Of a DNA stretch of 64,000 bases, positions 10,588 to 21,368 are shown piece by piece. Both the position numbers and the translations under genes were made by a program. The notes beneath the pieces are model-generated. The model saw only the letters and a program-made list of their open reading frames with translations. It did not search any database and had not been told where the DNA came from. Origin of the DNA: Lophium mytilinum (Eukaryota; Ascomycota; Dothideomycetes; Mytilinidiales; Mytilinidiaceae); the NCBI GenBank assembly GCA_010093605.1, contig MU004182.1:2217195-2281194 (forward strand). Reading direction: 5' to 3'. Numbering within the stretch: position 1 is the stretch's first letter; each line of letters opens with the position of its first letter.

Positions 10588-10932
10588 TTTGGGGGTAGTG
10601 GGGGGTTTTTGGGTTCTTTGAAGATGATGGAGTGGTGTGGTGGTGATTTGGGTTATATAGAGGAGGATGAGTCATGATGCCGAGGGCGCGTTCATGTTGA
10701 CAAAGGAATTATTAATCAAACTCCACGAATGCAAATACATAGATAGAGACGATTTAAAGAAGTGGGAGATACCGGCGTATGCTTTTAGAATATCTGATAC
10801 GGGACTACCCTAACTACAAAAGTCTGGTGGTAAGGGGTTGAGCTAGGAGCAGGAGGCGTGGAAAGGGCAAATCTCCAGCAAAGAAACGAACAGAAAGGAG
10901 CAAAAAAGATTTCCTTCTTTTTACTCCGGACT

Positions 10933-12947
10933 CTACGCGTCCCACCAATTCTCATGATACCCCCTCAGCTCCACCTTCCCCTCAACCGCCTCCTTCTGCA
11001 ACCACGGTGTCAGGTCCGTATTCAAAGCGTCGACCCCATCCTGGGCGAGAACATCCTTCTCACTCCACCCGTTCCCTAACCAACCGAATCGATTCCCTTG
11101 CTTGTTTATATACGTATACTCCCAATCTTCCCATCTCGGCTCCCGTCTCACCTGATTTACATGCGTCGCGCTCCCCGGCCACACTCCATGAATCCTCCCC
11201 CCCTTAATCCCACCGTTGGCCCAGCTGGAGCAGTGCTGGCTCAGCACCGTCTGCGGGAAGAAGCTCTCACAGTACGCTCTGAAGTCTGTTACTGCGGCTT
11301 GTGAAGGCGCCATGCTGCGGATGCCTTGGCTACTTATCTTCCGCAAGACTTTAGCTGTGTAGGTGAGCTGGTTTTCCACCGAGTGGCAGAGCGTGCCAGC
11401 CGGGCCGGTGGAGTTCGGGCCGAGAATTAGCAGCAAGTTGGGGAAGTTGGGAGCAGCGAAACTGAGATATGAGTCGGGGAAGCCGGGGTTGCCGCCAGGG
11501 CGCCAGGCAGCTTGGAGATCAGTGCCGTGCGCGTGGATGGGGAACGCAACGCTGAAGCTAATGTCGTAGCCGGTGCTGCAGATAACCGCGTCGACGTTTC
11601 TCTGGATGCCTAATGGGGAATTAGCATGGTGTGTTGGATTTCGGGGGTTTTAGGGAACTATACCGTCGGTGGTCACGATTCCCGTAGCGGTAAACCTTTC
11701 GATCGGAGTCGGAACGTATTCTACATTCTCTGCGGCAAGTGCCTCGAGATACCCAGGACCAGGAGTCAATCGACGGCAGTTTGGCGAGAAGTCAGGGATG
11801 ATAGCATCCAAAAGATCGTTGCGGTCACCCAAGCGGTTGGCCATCAGCTTCGTGATCGCTGCCTTCGCAATGGCACTCTTTTCGCTTTGCGCGAAGAAGC
11901 CTCCGTATCGACTAAATAGCCGCGACTCTAATGCCTTGCGGAACGCAAGGTATTCTTCGGGGCTTTGCTTTGCTTGTTCAATATTGTCGCGGACGAACTG
12001 ATCGAGATCTTCGCCGCCGATGGGTGCGGCTACCCAAGTCCTGCTCCGAGCATAGTGGTCGATGTGTGCCGCTACTTTTTGGAGCGGTGGGAGGACTTGT
12101 ATGCCAGATGCGCCGTTACTACAGCAGATTCGGTCAGAATGATGATCGAATGGAAGTAAAGGGGAGGAGATCTCACCCGATCACCGCAATCCTCTTTCCC
12201 GTAGGATCGAAGTTGGGATCCCAGTTCGAACTATGCCGCAAGTGACCTTTATACTCGTTAATTCCTGGGTAGCTCGGTAATCTAGGATCGCTGAAGTGCC
12301 CGGTGGCTGTGACCAAGAAATCGGCTTCATCAATAGAATCTCCGCTGCTGGTTTGCACGCCGACTAGCCATTTTCCCTTTTCTTCAGACCACTCAGCCCC
12401 TTTCACGCGTGAGTTGAGGTGGATGTATTTTGCTACGTCATATTTTTCCACGATTTTTTTCCAGTACTGTTTGATTTCCACTCCCTGAGCATAAGCTTCG
12501 CTCCATTCTATATTGGCGTCGAAGGTAGCCTGATATGCATGCGCTGGCACGTCGCAGCGCACTCCAGGGTAAATGTTTGCGTTCCACACGCCTCCCTAAA
12601 TTCTATATCAGTTCCAGTTATTCAGATTCGAGGTTGTGAGCGCATACAACATCCGATTGCCGTTCGTAGACGATCAGATCGATTTTCGGGACTTTGGCGG
12701 GGAGGAATATGCTCGCCATGATCCCGGTAATCCCTCCACCAACCACAACGACTCGCAAAGGGCGCACATCATCGATGGCATGGTCTTCTAACTCCAGTGG
12801 CGGCCAGACCGTCCTGAGAGGTGGCGGTTCTGGAGCATCGCTGGGAGCTGATATGTCCGCTTTGTCCTCAACGACAATCTGTGCTGTGCTTGAACTAGGT
12901 GTAAGATGCTGGAGGATACCCCCCAGACGAGATTGAGATTGAGACAT
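10933..12947 (-). CDS. FAD-dependent Baeyer-Villiger/FMO-type monooxygenase
   Basis: Exons 12947-12648, 12595-12177, 12118-11664 and 11609-10933 give 616 residues with intact frame. Seen: dinucleotide-binding VVVVGGGITGIMASIFL near residue 70, then ERQSDVGGVWNANIYPGVRCDVP, the G-G-x-W-x-x-N-x-YPG-x-R-x-D segment of class B flavoprotein monooxygenases; VTATGHFSDPRLP; a second nucleotide loop beginning IAVIGNGASGIQV, which spans a splice; AVICSTGYDISF; and the C-terminal PNFPNLLLILGPNSTG. Such enzymes use FAD and NADPH to oxidise ketones (Baeyer-Villiger) or heteroatoms. The start at 12947 gives a 70-residue serine-rich N-terminal extension; an in-frame upstream codon is not ATG. It is divergent from the NtaA-like monooxygenase at 13510, so the two probably share a promoter region. 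Substrate unknown. Confidence 0.93.
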
Positions 12948-13509
12948 GGCGATGGTGTCTTGATTTAAGAGTTCCAGCAGAGAACCGCAAACGTTGGAGG
13001 TGCTATGCTGGCAATATGATTTATTCTGAACTCTCCAAGAGCTCACAATACTTCCCCCCACTTTCGTTGCATGGCGTACATCTCATGCCATTGTGGATCA
13101 CGATTGTGTGAAGCTCGCGATCATGCAGCCTGATTGATTAGTCCGATACGAAGCGCGTAGACTCCAGTTCTCTGGATCAAGTGGGGCCTGTTAGCTGTCA
13201 GGATACGCGCCGCGAAACCGATAAGCGGGGTTTAGGTAAAGCGACATCGCAACGTTCGTGAACGCTTTCTTGGTGAAGAGCAGCGGTGCTTGGTGTTGTT
13301 GCTGGGGTGGAGCTGCACGAGTCATGTAGCTCAAAGCACGCGACGCCGGGTATATATATCGTCAACCACCGTGAATCTCAAGGCCTACTGCAGGTGCCGT
13401 GTTCCGTCCAGTCTACCCAATCTCGACTCGTGGGGGCTTGAGCAGCGTTCCGATCGTGAAGCTCGTTTCAAACCAGTTTCGACAGCTTCAAACACCACCA
13501 AAATCCAGG
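12948..13509. promoter_or_regulatory. Bidirectional intergenic promoter with TATA-like box
   Basis: This 562-bp gap separates two divergent monooxygenase genes. A TATATATAT stretch at 13351-13359 lies about 150 bp upstream of the plus-strand ATG at 13510 and may be its TATA box. No regulator-binding site is assigned. Confidence 0.4.
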
Positions 13510-15358
13510 ATGGCGAACCAAAATGCTGACGCTCGAGGTCCTCAGGGCAAAGAATTGCCCAAGAAGAGGATATTCATCAATGCCTTCGACATGTTTACTC
13601 CGAGTCATCTGAGCTTCGGACAGTGGCGACGAAAAGGCGACCGGAATAAGGACAAGCGGCGCGACCTAACCTACTGGACGGACCTGGCGCAGTTACTTGA
13701 ACGAGGAGATATCAACACTTTATTCCTTGCCGACACATATGGCCAACATGATGTGTACAAGGGGAGTGCTGAGCCGACTGTACGGACGGCCTGTCAGTAT
13801 CCAATGGGCGACCCAGCTGCTGTCAGTAACTCAAGAAATAATCTTAATCAGCACGTTCGGTACTGATTTTTCATTCGAAGTAGCCTATCACTGCGATGGC
13901 TGCGGTAACCAAGAACTTGGGGTTTGCCATCACGACAAGTACCAGCTATGAAGCGCCATTTGTGGTTGCGAAGCGGTTCTCGACGCTGGATCATCTTACG
14001 AAGGGAAGATTTGGCTGGAATATCGTAACGTCTTTCAAGCAGTCAGCAGCAGACGCCGTAGGGCCCCCATACTACCTAGCACGCCGGGCAAGGAAAAAGT
14101 AGCACACTCATCAAAATCTGTCTTTTGCGGTCTTGTGTACGCCTGTCTGCCACTGCTTGGAGTGCTTCAACATGTTTCCAGATAGCACAAGGCTAAGAGA
14201 TTCTACCTCTTCTACATTACCAAAAATGTATTGAAGGACCTCAACCAGCGGCAGACTACTGTATAAGACGCAGAATGCGCTTGAGTGTGCTACATTTTTG
14301 ATGCCCTGCGTGTCTAGATATCCTTTCGATCGAGAGTCTGACCTCAACTAGGTCGGTTTGCCTTTTGTCGAGCATGATAAGAGATACGAAATTGCCGACG
14401 AATACTTGCGCCTTCTTTACAAGTAAGCCCTACGAAGAAAACGAAAACGAGCAACAACTCACCTAGAATTAGGATTTGGGAAGGTTCTTGGGCCGAAGAC
14501 GCGCTAAAAGAAGATGCGGAAAACGAGGTGTATGCCGATTTTGACCGCATCCGATTCATCCATCACAGATCCGCAAATTTTAAGCTCGACGCGCCTCATA
14601 TTCTGGATCCCTCTCCTCAAAGAACCCCTTTCCTATTTCAAGCAGGAACGTCTGCATCAGGAATGGACTTCGCTGCAACTCATGCAGAAGGAGTCTTCGT
14701 AGCAGCCCTTTCACCGCACATTTTGGCACCCCGAGTGGCAAACATCAGAGCTAGAGCAGCTGCATTAGGTCGCGATCCCAAAAGTGTAAAGGTTTTTGCA
14801 GTCATCACCCCTGTCATAGGGCGCACCGATGAAGAAGCAAAGGCCAAGTACGAGGAAGCGTTGAAGTTTGCGAGCGTTGAAGGCGGTCTCGCGTTCTATT
14901 CAGGCAACGCGGGCATTGATTTGAGCAAAATGGATCTCGATGTGGAGATTACGCCTGGCGACGTTCAGGTGGACAGTCGCGTCCATTCGCTTGTTGACAG
15001 CCTCAAATACCACGGCAATGACATACCAGCTTGGACACCGAGGAATATCGGCAAAGCAGTGTCTATCGGCGGCAATGGGCCTGTTCCTGTAGGCTCAGCA
15101 GAGCGCGTGGCAGATATTTTGGAGGAGTGGATGGATGTCGCGGATTTAGACGGCTTCAATGTAGGTCATGTTACTTCTCCTGGAAGCTTCGAGGATTTAG
15201 TCGACCTCCTCGTCCCGGTGCTGAGAGAGAGGGGGAGGTATGCCGAGAAGGGAGAATCGGGAACTGTTCGCGAGAGAGTTTATGGCGCCGGCCAGGCTCG
15301 ATTGAGAGACGACCATGTCGGAAGTCGATATAAATACCAGGTTTATGTAGAGGATTAG
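13510..15358 (+). CDS. NtaA/DszA-like FMN-dependent monooxygenase
   Basis: Exons 13510-13821, 13884-14057, 14352-14422 and 14473-15358 give 480 residues in one frame. Family features: FINAFDMFTPSHLSFGQWR, LADTYGQHDVY, AVTKNLGFAITTSTSYEAPF, GRFGWNIVTSF, VEHDKRYEIADEYLRLLYKIWEGSW, and FQAGTSASGMDFAATHAEGVF. These belong to the nitrilotriacetate/dibenzothiophene-sulfone/alkanesulfonate monooxygenase branch, which uses FMNH2 from a separate reductase. Intron 2 (14058-14351, 294 nt) holds a complete 242-bp MITE; without it the intron would be about 52 nt. Read without splicing, the gene appears broken (stop at 14100), but GTAGGG at 14058 and CTGACCTCAACTAG before 14352 restore the conserved protein exactly. 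The donor is slightly unusual. The neighbouring permease follows on the same strand. Confidence 0.87.
14076..14317. mobile_element. MITE-like element, CTAG family, copy 3 (in an intron)
   Basis: This 242-bp element begins and ends with CTAG. The left end CACGCCGGGCAAGGAAAAAG, followed by TAGCACACTCA, is matched by the inverted right end (TGAGTGTGCTACATTTTTGA, then TGCCCTGCGTGT). Inner arms CTGTCTGCCACTGCTTGGAG and, inverted, CCAGCGGCAGACTA also pair. It is a shortened relative of copies at 4550-4958 and 28560-28942. The CTAG may be the terminus or a 4-bp target duplication. It sits wholly within intron 2 of the NtaA-like gene. No coding capacity. Confidence 0.85.
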
Positions 15359-15932
15359 CGTAAATCAAACGAAAAGTTTCGTATCGTAAAGTAGAGCTAG
15401 AACTTGCGTCAATGGCTCTTTGAAATAAACCGCACTAAAAACCGCAGGTATTGTCTTCTATACTTCGCAACTTCACACCTTCAAGTGACATTCGAGATTT
15501 TCGGTGATGAGTTCTGATGAGCCAAGAAATCCGGACTGAGTCGTGCTAAACGGTACCAACTAGGATGCTGTCAGTGGCAACCCGTAAATACGGCGATCTG
15601 ACTCAAAATCTTATCTGAAGGTCGTGACGAGGCTCTAGGACCACTATGTGTAGGTAAAAGTGGGTTCAGCACGTGGGTCTGCTTTACTTCTAGGCCGCCC
15701 TAGCAAATGTCGCCATTTCGTACTATACTGAGCGGTACGTCTAGGGTTTTCAGAGACAGCGATCGCTCGGGAATTACCAGAAGAGGTACCCATGAAAGCC
15801 CGCCGAAAGTTCAACTGGTATAAAAGTGGTCTCCTGGTCCCAGGCATCCGGTTTGGCAAACACAGTGGCTTGCCTTCTTCGCATGCTCTGCATTAGGTGA
15901 TCTTCATTTCGCGAAAGAGAAGTGATACAACA

Positions 15933-17888
15933 ATGGCGCTAGACCCTAAATCTGCCGCTGTTGATGTGGTGCAGGAGGCTGCCATCTCCAAGGCTCCAAC
16001 GAATGAAAATTCTCCGCGCCCGAGATGGGAGAAGGTCCAGGAAGTGATCTGGGACGGAGGTCGTAGAACCAAAGAAGAGAGGAAGTTGATCCAAAAGCTC
16101 GACTGGTATATCATGTAAGCGCAGCCTCAATCTTTGTAGTTACTCTTCGTGGACGTTCGTTCGGTGCTTACGAGTTACAGGAGCTGGGCCACCTTTGGGT
16201 ACTTTGTCCGGTTATTAGATTCCTCTAATATTAGTCAGTTACTTACGCACAGTACGGAAATTTCGGTGCTGACTTGTTAAACTATAGCGAATGCCTATGT
16301 TAGCGGTATGAAGGAAGACTTGCATTTTCATGGCAGGGAATACAATCTTCTATCGACTTACTTCACGTGCGGGTACCTCGTGGGCCAAATTCCGTCTCAA
16401 TTCCTGCTCACAAGAGGTGAATTCAACTTAGGGTTGCGCTACTGGTTGACGAGCTGACCATTTTCGCTTAGTCCGACCTTCTCTCTATCTGCCAATCGTC
16501 GAGCTTCTGTGGTGCATCATGACGTTCTGTTTTGCCGCCGTACCAAACGTGAAGACGGTGTTCGCCCTGCGGTTCCTTTTGGGGATGCTAGAGAGTCCAT
16601 TTGCAGTTGGTGTATTGACCCTAATGGGAAGCTGGTATACACCTAGAGGTGAGTAGTCTGACGAGGTCTTCGGAAGAAACGAAATATTAAGATCAAAGCC
16701 ATAGAACTCAGCAAGCGCATCGCAATCTTTTATTCCGCAAGTTATGCAGCCAGTATGTTCAGCGGATACCTCCAAGCCGGGATATATCGAGGAATGAATG
16801 GGACCGCCGGACTAGCGGGATGGCGATGGTTGTTCATATTCTGTGGTGTCATCTCCATCTGGGGTCCGCTGTGGGGATTCTTTGCTATCCCTGATAATCC
16901 CCACTCTACCAAAGCAAGATGGATGCGTCCCGAGGAGCGCGAGCTACACATTGCTCGAATGTCGAAAATAGAACGGAGGAAGCCAGTACCGCTCACATGG
17001 GCGAAAGTAAGAAAAATTATGACCCACTGGCCCATCTATGTGTTCACCTTCACCCTCATGTAAGTCAACGAGCTTCGCTTTTGAGTCCCTTATTGAGCGA
17101 TGCGCTAGAAACCACTGCGTTGTGACTCAGCCTCTCAACTACTTCTCGGTTTGGTTGAAGTCCCTTGATCGTTTCAGCGTGTACCAGATCAATCTCTTCC
17201 CAACAGCAGGACAGGCCGTCGGTCTCGTCTTCACCTTGGGATATGCATGGGTATCTGATGGCATTGGGAAACGATGGCAGGTCTTGGTTGTCCCAGCTGT
17301 AAGTATGAAGTGTGAAACTGCTTCGAACTATACTGACACCGCCATACCAGATCTTAAACTTTGTCGGTATGGTGACCGTTGCTTCGCAACCAGGTTATGG
17401 CGCAACCTTTTTCGGATATCTTATCAACGCCGCCTCCTGGGGTTTCTGGCCAGTCCTATATGTAAGTATCAGAGGATAGCCGATCTCGAAGAAGTTCGGA
17501 GAGGACTGGAAGTTTGACGTTGCTAACATCTGCACAGGCTTGGGCTATCGAGATCATGCACGATGACATGGAGGAGCGGGCGATTGTTATTGGAGTGGCA
17601 CAAACATTTGGCCAAGCCTTCATCGCTTGGGTGCCTCGTAAGGATCTATCAGCAGCACTTTGAAGGTATTAGCTGACCATGACAGTTCTCATCCTAGATG
17701 TCGGCAAATATGCCCCCAAGTTCCATCTTGGCTTTAGCGTGATGAGTGGCCTGAGTGTGCTTGAATTTGGTAGTATTTTCCTCATTCGTTTTACCGCTAA
17801 ACGTGAAGAAGCCGCAAAGAAGGCATTGGGGGACACAAGCGGTGTTGAGGAAGTTCCGCCAGTGCTGAGCAAGTTTGAGGTCATTTGA
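15933..17888 (+). CDS. MFS permease, Dal5/anion:cation symporter type
   Basis: Nine exons: 15933-16114, 16181-16233, 16288-16416, 16472-16648, 16705-17059, 17109-17298, 17351-17461, 17538-17637 and 17686-17888, giving 499 residues with frame kept at every splice. Features of the fungal Dal5/Tna1/Liz1 family are visible: EERKLIQKLDWYIMSWATFGYF leading into TM1, SNITNAYVSGMKEDL, GYLVGQIPSQ, FLLGMLESPF, SWYTPRELSKRIAIFYSA, AGWRWLFIFCGVIS, IPDNPHSTKARWM and NYFSVWLKSL. The family imports carboxylates and nitrogenous compounds (allantoate, nicotinate, pantothenate) at the plasma membrane. The least certain junction is 17060-17108, where only the inner AG keeps frame. Position behind three monooxygenases suggests uptake of their substrate. 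Confidence 0.9.
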
Positions 17889-18118
17889 AGGGAGGCGAGG
17901 GTACGCGCCGGCGCGAAGAGAACGCGAGTTACACGCTAGTCTCACAATGGACTAGCGGAGAGTGACATCAGACACCTAAGGAGAAATGTTGGTGTAATAC
18001 GCCCATGCCTATAGCTGTCTTTGAACATGTGTATGATGTTTCAGTACAAGAAACTACAAATATCTGAGAAGATGCATTCAGAGACCCATATCATGGCATC
18101 ACGTGCCTGACGAGCATA

Positions 18119-18882
18119 CCTACCTTAGCGCGCTAAGCCGGTATGCGAGCATGTTGTTGCAGCCATGCTGCCGTGAAAATCATGCTAGCATGATGCTAGC
18201 ATGATGTTGACATGCGTGTTCTTCCGGGCATCCTTTCACTAGTCTATTGTATACACATCTTGCTGCAATAAGAAATGGCTTCAAGATATTACAGTGTTAC
18301 AAGGGCATCCTTTTAGTGGCGTTTTCTATGGAACAAGTATTAGGTAAGAAAAATTATATTCCAGTAAAAACCATGTTCGGGTGTAACACCATGTTTCTAA
18401 ATTTATATTTTCTAAGAAAACCATTTCTCTCTACTTTACCACGGGTACCCCTCTTTTACTCCCTCGGTAATGCTGTATCTTCTACCACACCAACGCTAAA
18501 TGGCTAGATGCTGCTTAATAATTTCTTTTTCCTAAAGTTTACTCCAGACCGGTCTAATATTTGCGGTACCATAGGCGGCGGGGTGGCACAGTGGGGGTGC
18601 CCCGGTAGGTGTTGTAGTAAAGTGCCAGCTAACGTAAAGAATTTAATACGGGCTTATATAAGCTAAGTAGAAAACCATGTTTATAAGGAAAACCATGTTC
18701 TATAGAAAAATCATGTCCTATAAGAAACTATGTTAGAGGCTAAACACCATGTTCCTGTAACATAAATTTCTGGGGACATCGTCGTCCCATTATATTCAGG
18801 TTGAAACGATCTCGTATTGCAAAAGCATCTGGACATGGTGCCAACATTATGCTCGCGTACGGGTTTGGCGCGCTAAGGTAGG
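18119..18882. mobile_element. Non-autonomous DNA transposon with long inverted ends
   Basis: The left end (18119-18172) starts CCTACCTTAGCGCGCTAAGC and continues to GCGAGCATGTTGTTGCAGCC. The right end, read inverted from 18882, starts CCTACCTTAGCGCGCCAAAC and continues to GCGAGCATAATGTTGGCACC. That is roughly 55 bp of inverted repeat with about 80% identity by eye. The interior is AT-rich, has no transposase, and repeats the motif AAACCATGTT several times (for example near 18367, 18672 and 18692), with ATGCTAGCATGATG repeats near 18182. A TA precedes the left end and a TA lies just outside the right end, but a clean target duplication is not evident. Superfamily not assigned. Confidence 0.8.
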
Positions 18883-19270
18883 TCTATCTCCGGAGCCAGA
18901 GGTGCTGAGGCGCAGCATCTCGCGAACGACCTCTAGGCAACCTTAGTCCTGTCGCCTAACCATCCGTCTACATCGGCATGCTCGCCTTCCCCTTGTTTTG
19001 CAAGCACTAGCCCAGCTTGGTTGGCAGTTGCAACTACTCTTGGCGGCAGTTACGCGGATTCCAAAGTAGGAAGCATGCGGCGCCGCGAGGCGTATCCCGG
19101 CTTTGATGGACAAGAATTTTACTTAAGGACCCTCTTCCAAACTACATCGCGACCTATTCAAATCCTCACTTACAACAAGAACACGCATTTCCTCTACCTC
19201 TCTTTCCATTACAGCCATAGAGCGCTTTATCAAAGACAAAACCCAACTCCACACATTCAAGGCTTCCACC
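18883..19270. other. Intergenic region and leader of the 19271 gene
   Basis: No gene seen beyond the presumed 5' leader; the last 130 bases are C/A-rich, as is usual before fungal start codons. Confidence 0.4.
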
Positions 19271-19999
19271 ATGACTTCCTTCCAGCAATACCCTGTGGCC
19301 AACTACGCAGCCCCATCTCAGGCCGCACACTACAACGCCGGATTCCCTCTCACCTTCAACCTTTACGACCACAGAAAGCAACTACAACTCGGAGAGCATG
19401 CCTCTCAACCTCACCACTCGGTCACCCGCCACGCTGGCTTCGGCGGCAAGCCCAAGCTCGTCCTCCACAGCGGGCCCGACACGGCGTCCAGCACTCCCCT
19501 TGCAACGGTAAAGACAAAAGGCTACCTCTCAAAGCAATCCATCATTACAATCCCCGCCTATGGCATAACTGAACAGCTCCGTGCCCACTGGAGCCTAAAG
19601 TCCGCAACCTACTCCTTCTCTATTCCACTTCAAGATGGAAACAGCATGCTTCCTGGGCACTTCGAATGGCGGCCGTCGCGGGGTGACGAAGTCCAGGGGC
19701 TGGATAGTTCCAAGTGGACGCGGGGGTGGAAGCTGGTCCGGGTGGATGGCGAGACAGCCGGGGGCCGCGGCGGCAAGCGAACGTCCAGAGATGTTGGTCT
19801 AACGAGCGATGGAAAAGAGATTGTAGCGGTGTGGGCGGACAACGGGAAGCCAAGTATGCACAAGGTTGGGAAGTTCCAATTCCTAGGCAGAGGGGCCACT
19901 GGGGAGCTTGGAGATCGCTGGGCGATTATGGCGATTGCGAGTATTCTACGGATATGGCAAGTGACATACGCGGCGACGATCGCGGCTGCCAGTTCGTAG
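19271..19999 (+). CDS. Uncharacterised fungal protein, possibly Tubby/LURP-one-like fold
   Basis: Single-exon protein of 242 residues; ATG in a CCACC context. No named domain can be recognised with certainty. The alternation of short hydrophobic strands and turns (PLTFNLYDHRKQLQLG, PKLVLHSGP, ATYSFSIPLQDG, GHFEWRPSRGDEVQGLD, KWTRGWKLVRVD, EIVAVWAD, VGKFQFLG), followed by one C-terminal hydrophobic helix (WAIMAIASILRIWQVTYAAT), resembles fungal proteins placed in the Tubby C-terminal/LURP-one-related fold, where a beta barrel encloses a helix. This is inferred from pattern only. It lies between a transposon and the convergent regulator at 20044. Function unknown. Confidence 0.7.
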   Translation: MTSFQQYPVANYAAPSQAAHYNAGFPLTFNLYDHRKQLQLGEHASQPHHSVTRHAGFGGKPKLVLHSGPDTASSTPLATVKTKGYLSKQSIITIPAYGITEQLRAHWSLKSATYSFSIPLQDGNSMLPGHFEWRPSRGDEVQGLDSSKWTRGWKLVRVDGETAGGRGGKRTSRDVGLTSDGKEIVAVWADNGKPSMHKVGKFQFLGRGATGELGDRWAIMAIASILRIWQVTYAATIAAASS

Positions 20000-20043
20000 A
20001 TCTATATCGCTATAGGTGAATTTTGGAATGCAAGGCCGGCGTT

Positions 20044-21368
20044 CTAGTTTTCATAACACCACGTTGGCAATCCCACATGTTCTCGTGCCCATGTAAGATT
20101 TTGATGCCACTCCAGCATATCAGCAGGTTGTATCTTCAACATTAGCATCTCTGAGATCTCTCGCACGAGCCGTTCCCCTACTCCTACTGCCCACCACGCT
20201 TGCGGGGGAGGGCGGTGTAGTAATACACCCCAGTGCATAACGATAAAAAGTGCCAATGGCTCCATCCGCTTGAAAGCGAGGGCAAATTTTGGGCCAGCGA
20301 ACATGGGAAACGCGATAGAGAACCCTTTGATCGAGTCATCAGAATCGAGCATAAAACACTCTCTGAGTTGCTTCACAGCTTCTTGGTACGGGTCCAGGGG
20401 CTCATCGACGGCCATAGAGTCACCACTAGCGAGCGTCGGACTGGCACCGTCGATGACAGTCGAAAGCCTGGCTAACGCAGCTGCCGTAATGGCGTCCAGG
20501 TTCTCCGGTCGCATCTTCTGCCTCTCGATAGCCCGGCCGAACCCGCGCGCAGCGAAGGTTCGGCCGGGCTATCGAGAAGCCATTCAAAATTTACAAGGAC
20601 GATAGAGCCATTGCCAAGGAAGAGACTGAAGAGTGTAACCATACGATCTAACATACCCGGCCTTGTCTTATCGAATTTGTTGTCTTCGACCTGCCTGGGC
20701 AGCGGAAGGGCCATGTTGATCACCGTCAGCATCATCGAGCATTGGTAGATCGAGTGGTGTGTCTCTTCAGTGATATTACAGAGCGCCGCACGGAGGGACT
20801 CGCTGGCCAGGGCATAATATCTCGATGCGTGACCAAGGTATGCCCTTTTCTTTGATACGTCGGTAGTGTGGTCGCCTATCGCTATCTCTAATGCAGCTAA
20901 GGCTAGGATTCCATTCAGAACGTAGTCGTGTCTGAAGGCTGCGCGGGGGACTTCGACCTGAAGGTACTGGACATCTTCGGGCAGTATGCAAAGGCACTTG
21001 AAGGTGCTTGTCGACCAGCGATGCATCAGCTCTAGCTCCGCCAATCGGAGCCCGTCAGCTGGGTTCTCGTCATCGTCATTGGAGGGAGGCGGCACAGGGG
21101 AAGGCCGAAGACTGCTTTTGCTAGATACGCTAGCTCCATCTCGTGCATCTAACTTTCCGTAGTTGCAACTACTCTCAGTATTACGTGCTATACATGCAGC
21201 GCATGGAGGTCCTCGCTCGTCGCACTATGGGGAGTCAGGGTGTAGACAAAGGGACTAGACAAACTACAGATGTGGTCATGGGGTAGGCAAGCTGCGTACT
21301 TTGACATGTCGCTTCTTGCAGTTCTGACAGCCCTTGCGGGATTTCCTATGGGATTTTCGCTGCTGCAT
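20044..21368 (-). CDS. Zn(II)2Cys6 transcription factor, Upc2-like type
   Basis: Exon 1 (21368-21300) and exon 2 (from 21224) join KKRHVK to CDERGPP. The binuclear zinc cluster is complete: cysteines at residues 14, 17, 24, 31, 34 and 43 (C-x2-C-x6-C-x6-C-x2-C-x8-C). The fungal regulatory domain follows (LAELELMHRWSTSTFKCL, VPRAAFRHDYVLNGILALAA), resembling sterol-uptake regulators of the Upc2 type. Near 20523-20577 the frame changes inside a perfect inverted repeat. Two models fit: a real or technical frameshift, with the protein reading through WLLDSPAEPSL; or a further 77-nt intron (GTAAAT after SIVL, ending GCAG before KMRPENLD), which keeps frame. After that the protein runs normally to LPTWCYEN. 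It is nuclear and may regulate the divergent SDR at 22085. Confidence 0.8.
20523..20577. repeat. Perfect 21-bp inverted repeat inside the regulator gene
   Basis: Arms TCTCGATAGCCCGGCCGAAC (plus C) at 20523-20543 and its exact inverse at 20557-20577, separated by 13 bases (CGCGCGCAGCGAA). The reading frame of the transcription factor changes across it. It is very GC-rich and would fold strongly in DNA or RNA. Confidence 0.9.

Noticed and set aside
10037-10675. A 212-residue Pro/Arg/His-rich minus frame overlapping the PhzF-like gene.
   Set aside because: It is an alternative-frame shadow of a GC-rich coding region with no family resemblance, while the 9613-10587 frame is clearly PhzF.
13896-14102. 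The NtaA-like gene appears truncated by a MITE (stop at 14100).
   Set aside because: Splice sites at 14058 and 14351 remove the whole element and restore the conserved protein in frame, so a pseudogene call is not justified without RNA data.
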